NCBI GenBank assembly: GCA_002104905.1
Contig: MCFE01000399.1
Location: 17,366 to 81,365, forward strand
Origin: Basidiobolus meristosporus CBS 931.73
Lineage: Eukaryota > Basidiobolomycota > Basidiobolomycetes > Basidiobolales > Basidiobolaceae
Length of the DNA stretch: 64,000 nt
Reading direction: 5' to 3'
This document shows, one piece after another, positions 50,759 to 59,559 of the stretch. Under the pieces are notes generated by a model. The model worked only from the letters and a program-made list of their open reading frames with translations. It was not told where the DNA came from and did not search any database. A program made the position numbers and the translations under genes. Every line of letters begins with the position of its first letter. Position 1 is the stretch's first letter.

Positions 50759-52997
50759 ATCGGCACCACTGTCTCGAACATAGTTGGACTCGTCAACATA
50801 GGGAACAATCCATTCATTACACAATGCTATTCACTCAATAAACATAGAAATATACAACTCATTCTAACAAATCAAGATGTTACCAGTCAATGTGGGCCAA
50901 GATGACAAATCCAAAGCCAGCATTGTCGGTGATTAGTTGGATGCCAAGGGCCTCGAGAGCCTTTTCCAGCAATTTCCCCAACTAGCAGTACCTGCCTTGT
51001 GATAAAATTGTATTGAAAGACAATTGGTGTAAATGCAGACAACACACTTGGGCAAAGATACATATTTGTTGCTCTAAGACATCCCAAAACAAGGACATGA
51101 TGGATACAGATGCATTTGAAACACCTTCGCCGTGGAAGGTATATTTATATCCATACAGTACACAAACCGATGATTGGCTGCATAAGTCGAAGATCAACGT
51201 CAACACCGCCAGTGCCCAATCCGTTCATGAAAAGCTTGAAGTTCACCAGTGATCCTTGCCTGAGGCCAATTCCGTATATACAGCGTTCTTAGCTTATTAC
51301 ATTCACCATAGGCCAACTGAAACCAACTGCCGAGTTTGTCGATGTTTCTTAATTCCAACTAGTTTTCATATCTTTGCCAGGTATCAGCCCATGACGTTGA
51401 ACCAGCTAATTTCAGCCACTGCTGAGGTACCACCGAGATTTCCTATTATCCAAGATAGAAACAGGGTTTAATCGGGGAGGATGGAGGAGGCAGTGGCCAT
51501 GAAAAGTGCAGATTTCCGAATCCGCCAACGATCGTCTAATTCAACCTCGTATCGATGATATTCCTAGCGAAAAATCGAAACTCCGAAATGATCGTGGATG
51601 CGATGCCCATGATTCCAATTAGTTTTCATCGGTCATGAGGTGCATTGCATACCAGAAGTAGACTCAGCGTGCTTTGACGTGAGAAAGTTCCTCAATAGGG
51701 AGGATTCATACGCTATCTGGTAAGAGGTTGCAAGGGTCATTCAAGTTAACAGCAGCATCACGCGCAGAGCCGCTCATACCTTCTCACAAATGAGACCAGT
51801 TCAATATCCACACACCCGGTCCTACCCGCTACCCCTTTCAACGAGTCATGGTGGACAGGATTGCTGTTTATATTCATAAGACTATTGCATGAACTATACA
51901 TCATTCTATGATTCATTCATTTGTTATATTCCAAAGATTCAAATAATTGTGTCTTAGAATCACATGACAGCTGGTTGATCAATAGATCACTCTCTGAATA
52001 CACAGCAGTTACGGCAATGACGCAAACCCCCTCTACGCCTCCAGACAATCCCCTGAGTTAGATACACCATTAGCGGTTCAATTGAAGGTGCCTTGCTGCA
52101 TAATTTGGAATGCCCTTGCCCGCCTTCTCTTCCTCGTGATGGCCGGTTCACGTGTATCCCAGCAAAGCAATTTGCCCAGTTGAGGTTTCCCTCGTTGATG
52201 TGTAGTCCTGTGTAATGAATCATCAGGTGCATAAACGTCGTCGTGGCCCAAATATAGAAATGCACCTAATATTAAGTCTAACATTACTCTTTAATTTTCT
52301 CACCCTCATGAACAGTCACACTCGTATGACATCCCACACAAATACGCACTTGACCTTCTTCGGCTCAAACCAAACCCACGACCTTAATCTATTTTCTGCA
52401 TTTGCCCGATTTCTTCCTACCCACTTTCCTCATGCTGATAATGAGACATTGAAATCCCCGAGGATGTGGCAGGCGCGAGGTATGGGCTATTCCTCGAACA
52501 CCGCTTGTCCGATCCCAGGCATTCCGGAATGGTATAGCTTATTGGGTTTCACTTGCGCAATTGAATAAATAGCTTGTGTCGGCCTTACCATGAGCAGCAA
52601 ATTCGATTCCATTTTCCCTATCGCACTCCTTGAACTTTTTCCTACGCCGATCCTTTTACAACCTCCTCCCGCTGATATTCACCGCTGCCTCGATCAGAGC
52701 CCCACTACCCACAATCTCCCACTGCACATTGGAAAGACCTGAAACCGTACGCTTGCGCTTCCTGAACGAGGATTTGTCTTTTACTGTGCTACCTGAACTG
52801 TCAATACCGAAATGTTTCGCCAAAGGTAAGCTTGGATCATGGTTCAATGAAGACCTTTTTAACAGGGGGATCCTAGAAATATCTTTGCGGCCAGCCAGCA
52901 TATGAATCTGTTAAGTGCCTTGCCAGTAAGCATCACTATATGACCTCCAAGAGAATGCTCTCCACTCACTACCATTTTGATCGCATCGCAGTCTGGC
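50759..52997. other. Gene-poor 2.2-kb stretch between the BRCT gene and PEPCK
   Basis: Reading frames up to 117 codons occur on both strands, but none shows domain-like composition, and no spliced gene could be assembled. No tRNA or transposon is recognised. The last part must contain the PEPCK promoter. Confidence 0.4.
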
Positions 52998-55292
52998 ATG
53001 GTTCAACCGCGCCGGTTGCCTCATTCGAAGCTACTACGCACTTACTATACTGGTGGTAATCAAAAGCTCAAGGATTGGGTGTCAAAGCACCAGAAAATAT
53101 TGAAGCCGTCCAATGTCCATTGGGTTGACGGCTCCGAACAAGAGTACAAACGATTGGTCGATTCAATGGTAAAGCGTGGCGTGATGATACCGCTGAATCC
53201 ATCGAAGCGGCCGAATTCGTATCTGACCCGAACGGACCCAGCCGACGTTGCTAGAGCGGAGAGCTCCACCTTCATTTGCTCGAAGAGCCCCGAGGATGCA
53301 GGGTACGTACAGCCTTTGCTGACATGTGATATCGACGCATTCGATGTTTGAGATTTATATCATGACCATTCAAGGCCTACCAACAATTGGGTGGATCCCG
53401 AGGAAATGCGAGCGAAGTTGGCGAAAAATTTCGATGGTTGCATGGAAGGTAGCTGTCATGGTCAAGTTCGATCGATCGATCGGGAGCACTGACATCTTTT
53501 CTACTGATGCAATTTCAAGGACGCACGATGTATGTGATTCCTTTCAGTATGGGCCCCATCGGATCCCCCCTAGCCAGGATAGGTGTGCAACTCACAGATT
53601 CACCATTCGTTGTTGCGAACATGAAGATCATGACCCGCATGGGTAGCAAAGTCCTGGAACAGCTTGGCGATCACGGTGAATTCGTTCCGTGCATCCATTC
53701 AGTTGGATGTCCGCTGCCAAACGGAAAGGAAGATTCGCTTTGGCCTTGCAACATTCCAGAACGTAAAGTGGTCCACTTCCCCGAAACCCGAGAGATTTGG
53801 AGTTTCGGCTCAGGGTAAGCCTGGCATATATCTGTGCAAAGAAAAGAAGTGGATTTCTCACCCCTTTTTTAGTTACGGTGGAAACTCGCTTCTCGGAAAG
53901 AAGTGCCTTGCACTGCGCATAGCCTCCGTCATGTCAAGGGACGAAGGAACACTGGCAGAGCATATGCTCATCTTGGGGCTGACAAGTCCAGAGGGAAAGA
54001 AATACTACGTAGCAGCAGCGTTCCCAAGGTATTACCCAACCACACCATGGTTTTCTTATCCTGGGCTAACCCCTTCTGCTGCACAGCGCATGCGGAAAAA
54101 CTAACCTGGCCATGATGGAGCCAGCCCTACCTGGATGGAAGATAGAGACAGTCGGCGATGACATCGCGTGGATGAAAATCAACAAGAAAGATTCCCGATT
54201 GTACGCGATCAATCCTGAAGCAGGGTTTTTCGGAGTAGCCCCTGGCACTTCGGATTCTACTAACCCTAATGCAATGGAGACGATCCGTAGCGATACTATC
54301 TTCACCAATGTAGCACTGACAGAGGACGGAGATGTCTGGTGGGAAGGCATGAGCAAGCAACCCCCAGCCGGGAAAATCGTTGATTGGCGTGGCGTGGAGT
54401 GGGAGAAAAGCGCAACAGAGCCAGTACGCAAAACCCCGCTGGCACACTCGAACTCGCGCTTCACGGCATCCATATCCAAATGTCCAGTCAAAGACCCTCG
54501 GTGGGAAGATCCCAATGGTGTACCCATTTCAGCGATAATCTTCGGAGGCAGACGAGAGCATACGATTCCCTTGGTATTCCAGGCATTAAACTGGAACCAC
54601 GGGGTTCTGCTTGGAGCAAGCGTGGCCAGCGAAAAGACTGCTGCTGCCGAAGGGACTGACATTGGGTTAGTGAGGCACGACCCGTTCGCGATGCTACCTT
54701 TCTGTGGCTACAATATGGGCGATTATTTCAAGTAGGTACAAACAATCTATCACGTCGATACGTACCTTATTGAACAAGTCTGCACTCTCTATAGACACTG
54801 GATATCTCTGAACCAGGCAGCCCCAGACCCGTCAAAGCTTCCGGCGATATTCCATGTAAACTGGTTCCGTAAAGGCGCCGACGGTAAATTCCTTTGGCCA
54901 GGATTCGGTGACAATTCACGGTAATGCAGAATAGTTTGTAACATACATATGTATCCGAACCTAACCTGTTTATGTACAGCGTTTTAAAATGGATCGTAGA
55001 GCGCATCGAGAATCCGGATTCTGAGGCTCAGTTGACCCCAATTGGGTATCTCCCGAAAGCCGACTCCTTAGATCTGTCCGGGATTGAGAAGCTGGCCACC
55101 CCCGCGGTCATGTCAGAGCTTCTCAACGTCAACCGAGAGGCATTTGCCAATCAAGTGCAGGAAAATAGAGAATACTTCTCGCTCTTTGGTGAGCATTTCC
55201 CTAAGGAATTGAAGGATGAGCTAGACAAGATGGAGGTGCGACTCAAGGCTGAACAGTTTGTTGAGCGACGCAGCAAAGAGGCAGCAGTTTAG
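52998..55292 (+). CDS. GTP-dependent phosphoenolpyruvate carboxykinase (7 exons)
   Basis: Converts oxaloacetate and GTP to PEP, the entry step of gluconeogenesis. Exons 52998-53302, 53375-53448, 53520-53814, 53873-54028, 54087-54731, 54795-54920 and 54980-55292 keep frame and give 637 aa, the normal size for the GTP class. Seen: [41 protein letters not shown], the hyper-reactive-Cys P-loop [77 protein letters not shown]. The ATP-class signatures of Dikarya Pck1 are absent. Seven spliced exons argue for long residence in a eukaryotic genome. An upstream in-frame extension lacks ATG; Met at 52998 is the first. Confidence 0.96.
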
Positions 55293-55479
55293 ACGCGCCA
55301 GACAATATGCCCCTATCATAGCCCCTAGTAAATTTACTCGAATGACTTTTCTGATTGCTTGATGTGTTTTCGTTTTTGTGTATTCTACAAGGCAACTCGC
55401 CTGCTCGATATATTTCCTCTGTCCTCATTGAACTCTTTTAACTAGTCCTATATGCGTGGATGTGAATGACCCTATAAGC

Positions 55480-56230
55480 CTATCGTTGTTTTCCAATTTT
55501 ATGTAAGTAAACATTGTTGTAGTGATGTATACCTGAGCCGACGGATAATATTCCTTCAATTTGGTCAAGATTGTTAATATCGTTTCCTCTGCTCATGGCA
55601 CCTATCTGCTCTCCTAGTCCATGATGCCAGATCAAAATCATTTTCTCGCGTGGTAGACCCTGGAGCGTTGGTGGAACAGTGATAACCTTTGTGGAACAAT
55701 GGTCAGTGCCGTATGCTGTATTCCATTTGTCAGCGAATGATCTACTACCACTACAACCAATTTTCATCATGGCTAGATGCCCTTGCTTGATATTTCCACA
55801 TCTGGATTAATTGTGGTCTTGGCTCCCCTGCGGTCACTAGCGAATTTCGCGAATGCCGCACATAGCCAAGTCCCTGTCACAGCTGAATAGAAAAGTGGGC
55901 CATTTTCGTCCCCACCACTTCTGATTGGATGTCGGTAAATAGCATTGACTCACCTGATGGACAAATATCGTTTCCTGGGCTTCATCCCGATGCAAAAGCT
56001 TATTAGGCGCTTCAGTAATTGCTGCAGAATCGCCACCGGTCGCTTGGGCGTTTATCTGGAATTGGTTAATGGAGTGCTTTCGTCAGTATCCACGAGCTAT
56101 TTCGATTACCAGGTATTGTAGGAGGCCAACATAATAGTCTAATAGGAACTTGTCTGACCGATGTACTTGTGCCAATCTAAATAGTTGTAACGTGTCTCAA
56201 CATAAACCAGCCGCATGGAAATTTCCATGT
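55480..56230 (-). pseudogene. Possible decayed or unresolved minus-strand gene, function unknown
   Basis: Coding-like blocks occur in series on the minus strand: near 56225-56160 (EISMRLVYVETRYNYLDWHK), 56057-55955 (INAQATGGDSAAITEAPNK, then QETIFVHQ followed by a GTGAGT donor), 55880-55790 (VTGTWLCAAFAKFASDRRG) and 55770-55480 (a 96-codon open stretch with WNTAYGTDHCSTKVITVPP). Splice-like signals separate them, but stop codons (for example after GQTSSY) and frame changes prevent a continuous model. It may be a real multi-exon gene that I cannot splice, a relic, or chance. No family is recognised. Confidence 0.3.
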
Positions 56231-56321
56231 CCTCGGTTGTCAATGCTAAAATGACACTACACCATCATGTCAGTTGACAGTTGCTATGAGCACCGATGAT
56301 CACAGGAGCAGGTGCAAATCC

Positions 56322-56328
56322 TATAAAT
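56322..56328 (+). promoter_or_regulatory. TATA box directly upstream of the subtelomeric secreted protein gene
   Basis: TATAAAT lies only 29-35 bases before the ATG at 56357, so a TATA-directed start would leave almost no 5' UTR. Confidence 0.4.
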
Positions 56329-56356
56329 GCGCTTGGGTTTGGTTTCTTAGGACAAT

Positions 56357-57391
56357 ATGATTCAACTCGCTCTTCTCTCTCTCTTTGTGGCCACTGTAGC
56401 AGGTCAAGGCAGGACAACTGGTCTTCAGGCGTTCAATCCGCACCAGCTAAGACATAACGTCCGCAGTCTCTACCTGTTGATGGACAATCCTACTGGTGCA
56501 GACTTCACCTGTGCCAGATGGAACTTCGGGACTGGGATAGCTCATCAGAAATCCAAGAACAAGCCAGGATGGGAGATGCAATGCTACGCAAGCCATTACT
56601 GCGGCTCAACATTTGGGCTGTTCAACCACGTCTACTGCAAGGACTGGTACCCAAGCACCTTCTACGACGATTACACCGCGTGGAGTGTGTTGCCAGCACA
56701 TAAGGCCAAGAGCGAGAAGCTTCTCGTTTACATGGATAATAGGCTGGGGAATCGTTGGGCCTTCGGGTTGAACAACTGTATTAGCACAGTGCTATTCCCA
56801 GTGTTTGGCAATGACAAGAACAACCCAGGGAAGGACCTGTTCTACGCCGTGCAGCTGACTCCCACATTTGTAGAGCAGGTGGCTAAGCACTCGTCGGTCA
56901 AGCCCAGCTACAACTCGGGAAGACGTTGCGCAAGTTCATCAGATGTTTTACTCGAGGTGGATATGACCTGTGCCATCAGTTATGTCCATGCAAGTCCTTA
57001 CTTCCTGAGCAAGCCCATCTCATCATGCTTCAAATTCCAGCCCTCGAGTGTGCTCCCATCCAGATCCGGCGTCAACTACCTCACGTACGAGACAAAGGAC
57101 TTTGCCAAGATACTGAGTGATGAGTATGGAGTGGAGTTGCAGTACACTGACCTGGTTACAGAGATCCCTGACAGTGAGATTGTGACATTCCTCGGCAGCA
57201 AAGTTCTCAAGGAGGTGCCATTTGTAGGTGGACTACTTGCTGCGGGCTTTACTAAGGTCTACAAGCATTTTGCGGATCCCAAGAAAGTAAAGGAGGTGCT
57301 GATGTCAGAGTTCAAGGTCGATGTGGACGAGTCAGCACTGAAAGCAGCCCTTGCGGAGTTATCTCAACTCGGATTATTGAGAGAACCCTAG
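56357..57391 (+). CDS. Intronless secreted protein of unknown family (344 aa)
   Basis: Residues 1-16 form a clear signal peptide (MIQLALLSLFVATVAG). The mature part has about nine cysteines, mostly in its first 210 residues (CARWNFGTG, MQCYASHYCGSTFGLF, YCKDWYPSTFYDDY, NNCISTVLF, RRCASSSDVL, MTCAISY, SSCFKFQP), suggesting disulfide-bonded extracellular structure. The last ~90 residues are Cys-free and Lys/Glu/Leu-rich (EVPFVGGLLAAGFTKVYKHF, VDESALKAALAELSQLG), like a helical tail. There are no membrane segments after the signal. It is the last ordinary gene before the retroelement array, with no intron in a region of intron-rich genes and a higher third-position GC than its surroundings. An AATAAAA signal lies near 57466. 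No family is recognised. Confidence 0.7.
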   Translation: MIQLALLSLFVATVAGQGRTTGLQAFNPHQLRHNVRSLYLLMDNPTGADFTCARWNFGTGIAHQKSKNKPGWEMQCYASHYCGSTFGLFNHVYCKDWYPSTFYDDYTAWSVLPAHKAKSEKLLVYMDNRLGNRWAFGLNNCISTVLFPVFGNDKNNPGKDLFYAVQLTPTFVEQVAKHSSVKPSYNSGRRCASSSDVLLEVDMTCAISYVHASPYFLSKPISSCFKFQPSSVLPSRSGVNYLTYETKDFAKILSDEYGVELQYTDLVTEIPDSEIVTFLGSKVLKEVPFVGGLLAAGFTKVYKHFADPKKVKEVLMSEFKVDVDESALKAALAELSQLGLLREP

Positions 57392-58295
57392 AGTAAACTA
57401 ATCGTTATACTCATATGGCGGTTGAGAACTCCTGAAAAATTGGATTTTTTATTCCTGTGTGCCAATAAAAGAATTATCTAGTTCATTCATGCATCACAAT
57501 TCCCATATGTATTTCTGTTACTAACAATCATGTACCTAGTAAGCGATCCAAGTGGGTGGTATGGGTTGTAAACCCTATGAGACCCATTCAAAAGTGATAT
57601 CTAAAAATCAAACAATTGATTGATCTTATCTCAATTAGCTTTTAGCAACAGATCTACATCCCATGTTTAAATATGTAGCTGACAGTTCTTCCTTCCGTAA
57701 ACGTAACCCTATTTAACTACAGCCTGAGGGCGGGAGAAAAACGCCAATTGCAGAAATCTCCATTTCAACTGAAGCAGGGTAGCCGGAGTAACATTTACAA
57801 TTTATTTAGGAATATGGCTAGGATTCTTATACTATTTGGTTGAGAAAAAAATAACATATGAGTGCCAAGCAATGTAGAGCAATGTTATATATATACAATG
57901 GAAAAACTGGCCGCAAATTAATGCAATAACTAATACATCTGTTTTATCAAGTGAAATTATTGTGTTTCCCACCTATATTGTTCATGCTGTTATAATTTTG
58001 TAATTCCACCAAAATATTCACCTAACTTGGTCACTTTGATCTTTGTCTACAGACCTTAGAGAATTCCGGCCAAATTCTTTGTTGGCATTTACTTGGAATA
58101 TTCTGATCAAAATATCGGATGCCTGGAGTATGAGAAATCTGTGGGTTGTCCAAGCAGCCCAAAACTTTACACACATGCTCTTGAGACCTGCTAGAGCATA
58201 CACAATGAGCATATTTTACCCATACTTTGTAAAAGTGTGAATACTCCTACACATTCAGTAAATCATTAAGTAAAAACTGTTGTAAAAATTGTAAT
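57392..58295. other. AT-rich subtelomeric spacer
   Basis: About 900 AT-rich bases between the last host gene and the first TTAGGG unit. I see no gene, tandem repeat or retroelement 3' module here. Confidence 0.5.
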
Positions 58296-58307
58296 TTAGG
58301 GTTAGGG
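58296..58307 (+). repeat. Internal telomeric repeat, two TTAGGG units
   Basis: Two perfect TTAGGG units mark the centromere-proximal edge of the retroelement stack. The first retroelement 3' module starts directly after them. Confidence 0.9.
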
Positions 58308-58383
58308 ATGAAAGTCACCAAGTGGTGAAATCTTTATTGACTTAAGACAAGTATCTAAAGAAACTAGGTTAACCTGAAGTTAC
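58308..58383 (-). mobile_element. Retroelement 3'-end fragment 1
   Basis: A 76-base piece carrying, on the minus strand, AATAAAGATTT, the CACC-ACTT-GGTG hairpin and GACTTTC next to CCCTAA. It is bounded by TTAGGG units on both sides (58296-58307 and 58384-58395), as expected for a heavily 5'-truncated insertion later capped by telomere repeats. Confidence 0.75.
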
Positions 58384-58395
58384 TTAGGGTTAGGG
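58384..58395 (+). repeat. Internal telomeric repeat, two TTAGGG units
   Basis: Two perfect units between 3'-end fragments 1 and 2, followed by extra G residues. Confidence 0.9.
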
Positions 58396-58444
58396 GGAGG
58401 AAAGTCACCAAGTGGTGAAATCCTTATTTACTTTTGACAAGTAT
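58396..58444 (-). mobile_element. Retroelement 3'-end fragment 2
   Basis: A 49-base piece with the same hairpin arms and loop as fragment 1 (AATAAGGATTT here, one change in the AATAAA signal). It is flanked by TTAGGG units on both sides. Confidence 0.75.
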
Positions 58445-58456
58445 TTAGGGTTAGGG
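58445..58456 (+). repeat. Internal telomeric repeat, two TTAGGG units
   Basis: Two perfect units at the 3' end of the ORF1-type element, with G residues continuing after them. Confidence 0.9.
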
Positions 58457-59500
58457 GGAGGGAAAGTCACCAAGGTAGGTGAAATCTTTATTTGATTTCA
58501 GACAAGTCTAACTACAAATAAAGAAGCCAGCTGGCAATAGAAGGTTCCCAAAGTAAACACTATGTTGAATATGAATAAATCTAAGCTAAAGTTAAGGCAG
58601 TATCCCAGAGTACACTGGAGTTCAGGTTCATGGGGGAGTGAAGCAGATAAGCTTGAGAGATATAATAATCTTTGAGGAAGTGGGTAACAGCAGGTGAAGG
58701 GGAGTTTTTGATAAGTGAAGTGAATCTTGAGAGCAGAGATTCCTCTAGTGAGAAGGTCTTGTAAACTGGAGAATCGGGAAACTCTTTGAAGGCATGGTCA
58801 GTAGGTTCCCAGTAAAACTGGTCAGAGACATTTTGAGAGAACTCTTTAGCAATACTTTTGTCAAGTACTACCTCCAGAGTGTGATGGTTGATAAATCTCA
58901 TGTTTACAATCTTGGATAAATTGTAACCTTGTTGCTTGAGATACATCCTATGCTCAGATATAGGAATAAACTCCACATTGGCAAAGTAGCAGACATCCCA
59001 GTCAGCAGCAGGAGGCAAATTGGAAGTGGCAGGAAACTTTCTTTTAGTCTTGGGAGGAGCAGCAGGATGTCTTGAGGAAGCAGGAACAGGCTTTTTGACA
59101 GCTTCAGAGTAGGAAGGGTGAGCAGGAGCAGATGATTCTTGGGGAGTCTTGTTGACAGGAAGAGTTGGCACAGGGACAATAGATTCTTGCAGATCAGAAA
59201 AGGCAGAAAACAGCTTTTGAACTTGTTTCTTGAGTAAAGCATTTTCAGCTTCAACAAGTGCCAGCCTTTCCTCAAGGAAGGAAATCTGAAGGGAATGGAG
59301 GGAAGGCATAAGAAATAAGAAGAAGAGGGTAGGATAGGGTGGGTGGGTGGCAAAATTAGCAGGGAGAAGAGAAGGAAGGAGCAAAAATTCCAGAAGTCAG
59401 AATTTATAGATGGATGGACAAGGGTAGATGGATGGATTATTCCTGGGTTAGGAAAATTAGCAGGGAGAAGAGAAGGAAGGGCTAGGGGGGGAGGAAAGGG
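58457..59500 (-). mobile_element. Short non-LTR element carrying an ORF1-like gene (right boundary approximate)
   Basis: On the minus strand it has a 5' region (from about 59440-59500), one ORF (59309-58581), a ~125-base 3' UTR, the AATAAAGATTTCACC..GGTGACTTTC module and then CCCTAA repeats. It has no reverse transcriptase, so it would depend on a partner. A 28-base direct repeat (59352-59379 and 59453-59480) flanks its 5' region, and GGGTTAGG sits just before the second copy. Confidence 0.7.
58581..59309 (-). CDS. ORF1-like coiled-coil protein of the short telomeric element (242 aa)
   Basis: Starts at the first in-frame ATG (59309); the open frame extends further 5' without ATG. Residues ~7-45 form a leucine-zipper-like coiled coil (ISFLEERLALVEAENALLKK, VQKLFSAFSDL), as in many LINE ORF1/gag proteins. 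A Pro/Ser/Lys-rich basic linker follows (SYSEAVKKPVPASSRHP, PPKTKRKFP). A folded C-terminal part contains WDVCYFANVEFIPISEHRMY, LSKIVNMRFINHHTLEVVLD and SLLSRFTSLIKNSPSPAVTHF. There is no CCHC zinc knuckle and no RT. It probably binds element RNA; a role in trans with the RT element is inference. Confidence 0.7.
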   Translation of the reverse strand: MPSLHSLQISFLEERLALVEAENALLKKQVQKLFSAFSDLQESIVPVPTLPVNKTPQESSAPAHPSYSEAVKKPVPASSRHPAAPPKTKRKFPATSNLPPAADWDVCYFANVEFIPISEHRMYLKQQGYNLSKIVNMRFINHHTLEVVLDKSIAKEFSQNVSDQFYWEPTDHAFKEFPDSPVYKTFSLEESLLSRFTSLIKNSPSPAVTHFLKDYYISQAYLLHSPMNLNSSVLWDTALTLA

Positions 59501-59506
59501 TTAGGG
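59501..59506 (+). repeat. Internal telomeric TTAGGG unit
   Basis: A single unit within a G-rich run, just before 3'-end fragment 3. Confidence 0.7.
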
Positions 59507-59543
59507 GAGGGAAAGTCACCAAGTTGGTGAAATCTTTATTTGA
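59507..59543 (-). mobile_element. Retroelement 3'-end fragment 3 (about 37 bases)
   Basis: Only the terminal module survives: AATAAAGATTT, the hairpin CACC-AACTT-GGTG, then GACTTTCCC next to CCTAA. It is capped by GGGTTAGGG on its right, an extreme 5' truncation. Confidence 0.75.
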
Positions 59544-59546
59544 GGG

Positions 59547-59559
59547 TTAGGGGGGGGGG
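59547..59559 (+). repeat. Telomeric unit with extended G run
   Basis: TTAGGG followed by seven further G residues, directly joined to the 3' end of retroelement copy A. Confidence 0.8.

Noticed and set aside
53465-53482. Palindromic GATCGATCGATCG run inside a PEPCK intron
   Set aside because: Short, in an intron, no link to a known site; a simple-sequence coincidence.
58018-58240. Opposed 64-65 codon frames just before the telomeric array
   Set aside because: Overlapping frames on both strands of AT-rich spacer with no start context or domains.
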